This document shows positions 62,001 to 64,000 of a stretch of 64,000 bases of DNA, in pieces (the first letter of the stretch is position 1; the number at the start of each line of letters is the position of its first letter). The notes under the pieces are model-generated. The model saw only the letters and a list, made by a program, of their open reading frames with translations, was not told where the DNA came from and searched no databases. The DNA comes from Excoecaria cochinchinensis. Lineage: Eukaryota; Streptophyta; Magnoliopsida; Malpighiales; Euphorbiaceae. The DNA lies in the NCBI GenBank assembly GCA_947683425.1, contig CANTUQ010000334.1:124001-188000 (forward strand), written 5' to 3'. A program made the translations under genes and the position numbers.

Positions 62001-62130
62001 CGGGTCGAATAATTCAGGAAAACCTGATCGGAATAGCTACTGGGAGCCTGCCGGTCACAATGCGTCGAGGATTGGCTTCGTCGTGACCTGACGAATTTTT
62101 ACGGGCTTCTGAAGGCATTATACTAGGGGA

Positions 62131-62480
62131 AATCTTCGAAATCGAGAAATCGCCAAAAGTGGTGAAATTTTGGATCCGGGTCGAATAATTCAGGAAAACT
62201 GATCGGAATAGCTACTGGGAGCCTGCCGGTCACAATGCGTCGAGGATTGGCTTCGTCGTGACCTGACGAATTTTTACGGGCTTCTGAAGGCATTATACTA
62301 GGGGAAATCTTCGAAATCGAGAAATCGCCAAAAGTGGTGAAATTTTGGATCCGGGTCGAATAATTCAGGAAAACTGATCGGAATAGCTACTGGGAGCCTG
62401 CCGGTCACAATGCGTCGAGGATTGGCTTCGTCGTGACCTGACGAATCTTTACGGGCTTCTGAAGGCATTATACTAGGGGA
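62131..62480 (+). repeat. Two adjacent 175-bp copies sharing two private changes
   Basis: AAATCTTCGAAATCG (62131 and 62306) and the one-base loss AGGAAAACTGATCGG (near 62197 and 62373) occur in neighbouring monomers and nowhere else that I saw. This marks a very recent single-monomer duplication or conversion. Confidence 0.88.
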
Positions 62481-64000
62481 AATCGCCGAAATCGAGAAAT
62501 CGGCAAAAGTGGTGAAATTTTGGATCCGGGTCGAATAATTCAGGAAAACCTAATCGGAATAGCTACTGGGAGCCTGCCGGTCACAATGCGTCGAGGATTG
62601 GCTTCGTCGTGACCTGACGAATCTTTACGGGCTTCTGAAGGCATTATACTAGGGGAAATCGCCGAAATCGAGAAATCGCCAAAAGTGGTGAAATTTTGGA
62701 TCCGGGCCGAATAATTCAGGAAAATCTGATCGGAATAGCTACTGGGAGCCTGCCGGTCACAATGCGTCGAGGATTGGCTTCGTCGTGACCTGACGAATCT
62801 TTACGGGCTTCTGAAGGCATTATACTAGGGGAAATCGCCGAAATCGAGAAATCGCCAAAAGTGGTGTAATTTTTGATCCGGGTCGAATAATTCAGGAAAA
62901 CCTGATCGGAATAGCTACTGGGAGCCTGCCGGTCACAATGCGTCGAGGATTGGCTTCGTCGTGACCTGACGAATCTTTACGGGCTTCTGAAGGCATTATA
63001 CTAGGGGAAATCGCCGAAATCGAGAAATCGCCAAAAGTGGTGAAATTTTGGATCCGGGTCGAATAATTCAGGAAAACCTGATCGGAATAGCTACTGGGAG
63101 CCTGCCGGTCACAATGCGTCGAGGATTGGCTTCGTCGTGACCTGACGAATCTTTACGGGCTTCTGAAGGCATTATACTAGGGGAAATCGCCGAAATCGAG
63201 AAATCGCCATATGTGGTGAAATTTTGGATCCGGGTCGAATAATTCAGGAAAACCTGATCGGAATAGCTACTGGGAGCCTGCCGGTCACAATGCGTCGAGG
63301 ATTGGCTTCGTCGTGACCTGACGAATCTTTACGGGCTTCTGAAGGCATTATACTAGGGGAAATCGCCGAAATCGAGAAATCGCCAAAAGTGGTGAAATTT
63401 TGGATCCGGGCCGAATAATTCAGGAAAACCTGATCGGAATAGCTACTGGGAGCCTGCCGGTCACAATGCGTCGAGGATTGGCTTCGTCGTGACCTGACGA
63501 ATCTTTACGGGCTTCTGAAGGCATTATACTAGGGGAAATCGCCGAAATCGAGAAATCGCCAAAAGTGGTGAAATTTTGGATCCGGGCCGAATAATTCAGG
63601 AAAACCTGATCGGAATAGCTACTGGGAGCCTGCCGGTCACAATACGTCGAGGATTGGCTTCGTCGTGACCTGACGAATCTTTACGGGCTTCTGAAGGCAT
63701 TATACTAGGGGAAATCGCCGAAATCGAGAAATCGCCAAAAGTGGTGAAATTTTGGATCCGGGCCGAATAATTCAGGAAAACCTGATCGGAATAGCTACTG
63801 GGAGCCTGCCGGTCACAATGCGTCGAGGATTGGCTTCGTCGTGACCTGACGAATCTTTACGGGCTTCTGAAGGCATTATACTAGGGGAAATCGCCGAAAT
63901 CGAGAAATCGCCAAAAGTGGTGAAATTTTGGATCCGGGTCGAATAATTCAGGAAAACCTGATCGGAATAGCTACTGGGAGCCTGCCGGTCACAATGCGTC

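Larger units (their letters stand above)
1..64000 (+). repeat. Continuous 176-bp satellite DNA array (about 366.5 monomers)
   Basis: The same unit recurs head to tail from the first to the last base, always in one orientation and without any inserted foreign sequence. Landmarks such as TGCGTCGAGG, GGATCCGGG and GGCATTATACTAGG recur at 176 bp. By hand I count 50 monomers of 168 bp, 4 of 159 bp, 3 of 167 bp, one of 171 bp and eight with single-base length changes; with 366 periods these sum exactly to the distance between positions 90 and 64000. Both window edges cut inside the array, so its true length is unknown. Long homogenised arrays of roughly nucleosome-length units are characteristic of eukaryotic centromeric or heterochromatic satellites. 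Centromere function is inferred, not shown. I do not recognise the family. The strand label is arbitrary. Confidence 0.98.
55261..64000 (+). repeat. Block 11: GAATCTTT family, expanded
   Basis: GAATCTTTACGGG copies return at 55265, just where block 9 would follow in the macro-repeat. One short copy (near 56196) matches the one near 46624. Stretches near 56.65-56.85, 58.0-58.25, 59.1-60.0 and 61.9-62.3 kb have reverted to GAATTTTTACGG, so the block is mosaic. It holds the three 167-bp copies, a 1047-bp hexamer and two adjacent 175-bp copies near 62.2-62.4 kb. Toward the end GGGCCGAAT (62704, 63408, 63584, 63760) appears. The array runs off the window. No gene is visible. Confidence 0.9.

Noticed and set aside
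1..64000. Identity with a known plant centromere family of similar length (for example the Arabidopsis 178-bp or Brassica 176-bp repeats).
   Set aside because: The length is similar, but from memory I see no convincing sequence resemblance. I leave the family and species unnamed.

Overview
The whole 64 kb window is one uninterrupted head-to-tail satellite DNA array. I see no gene, RNA gene, transposon, CRISPR array or flanking unique sequence in it. Every base belongs to a monomer whose standard length is 176 bp. My consensus is about 48% G+C, with a GGATCC (BamHI) site, 14 CpG dinucleotides and more G (50) than C (35) on the given strand. All copies have the same orientation. By hand I count 366 full periods between the first and last TGCGTC landmarks (positions 90 and 64000). 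These include 50 monomers of 168 bp, 4 of 159 bp, 3 of 167 bp and one of 171 bp; the rest are 176 bp or one base off. These counts add up exactly to the distance measured.

A near-nucleosome-length, highly homogenised array tens of kb long is typical of centromeric or pericentromeric (or large heterochromatic) satellite of a eukaryote, most often described in plants and animals. I do not recognise the family, so species and chromosomal position are inference. No canonical CENP-B box is visible.

The information lies in the variants. Marker SNPs and length variants divide the window into blocks: 1-10.3 kb (mixed G/A copies with scattered 168-bp monomers and a 4184-bp, 24-monomer repeat); 10.3-23.8 kb (mostly 176-bp copies, with a CTAATCGG block at 16.4-18.2 kb and an 880-bp pentamer at 21.5-22.8 kb); 23.8-28.3 kb (a mosaic resembling the first two blocks); 28.3-35.4 kb (GTGATCTG family, with a 511-bp trimer of 159+176+176 bp); 35.4-39.3 kb (diverged copies); 39.3-45.7 kb (rich in 168-bp copies); 45.7-49.5 kb (GAATCTTT family); 49.5-55.3 kb (again rich in 168-bp copies); 55.3-64 kb (again GAATCTTT).

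The last four blocks form a macro-duplication: 40-49.5 kb is repeated at about 49.7-59 kb with a period of about 9.57-9.74 kb (55-56 monomers). Spacings of exactly 11 monomers (1896, 1920, 1928 bp) recur in separate places. Two monomer length variants are explained by a GAAATCG microrepeat inside the monomer, where losing one or two units gives 168 or 159 bp. The picture is of an array evolving by slippage, unequal exchange and gene conversion at several nested scales, with no coding function visible.
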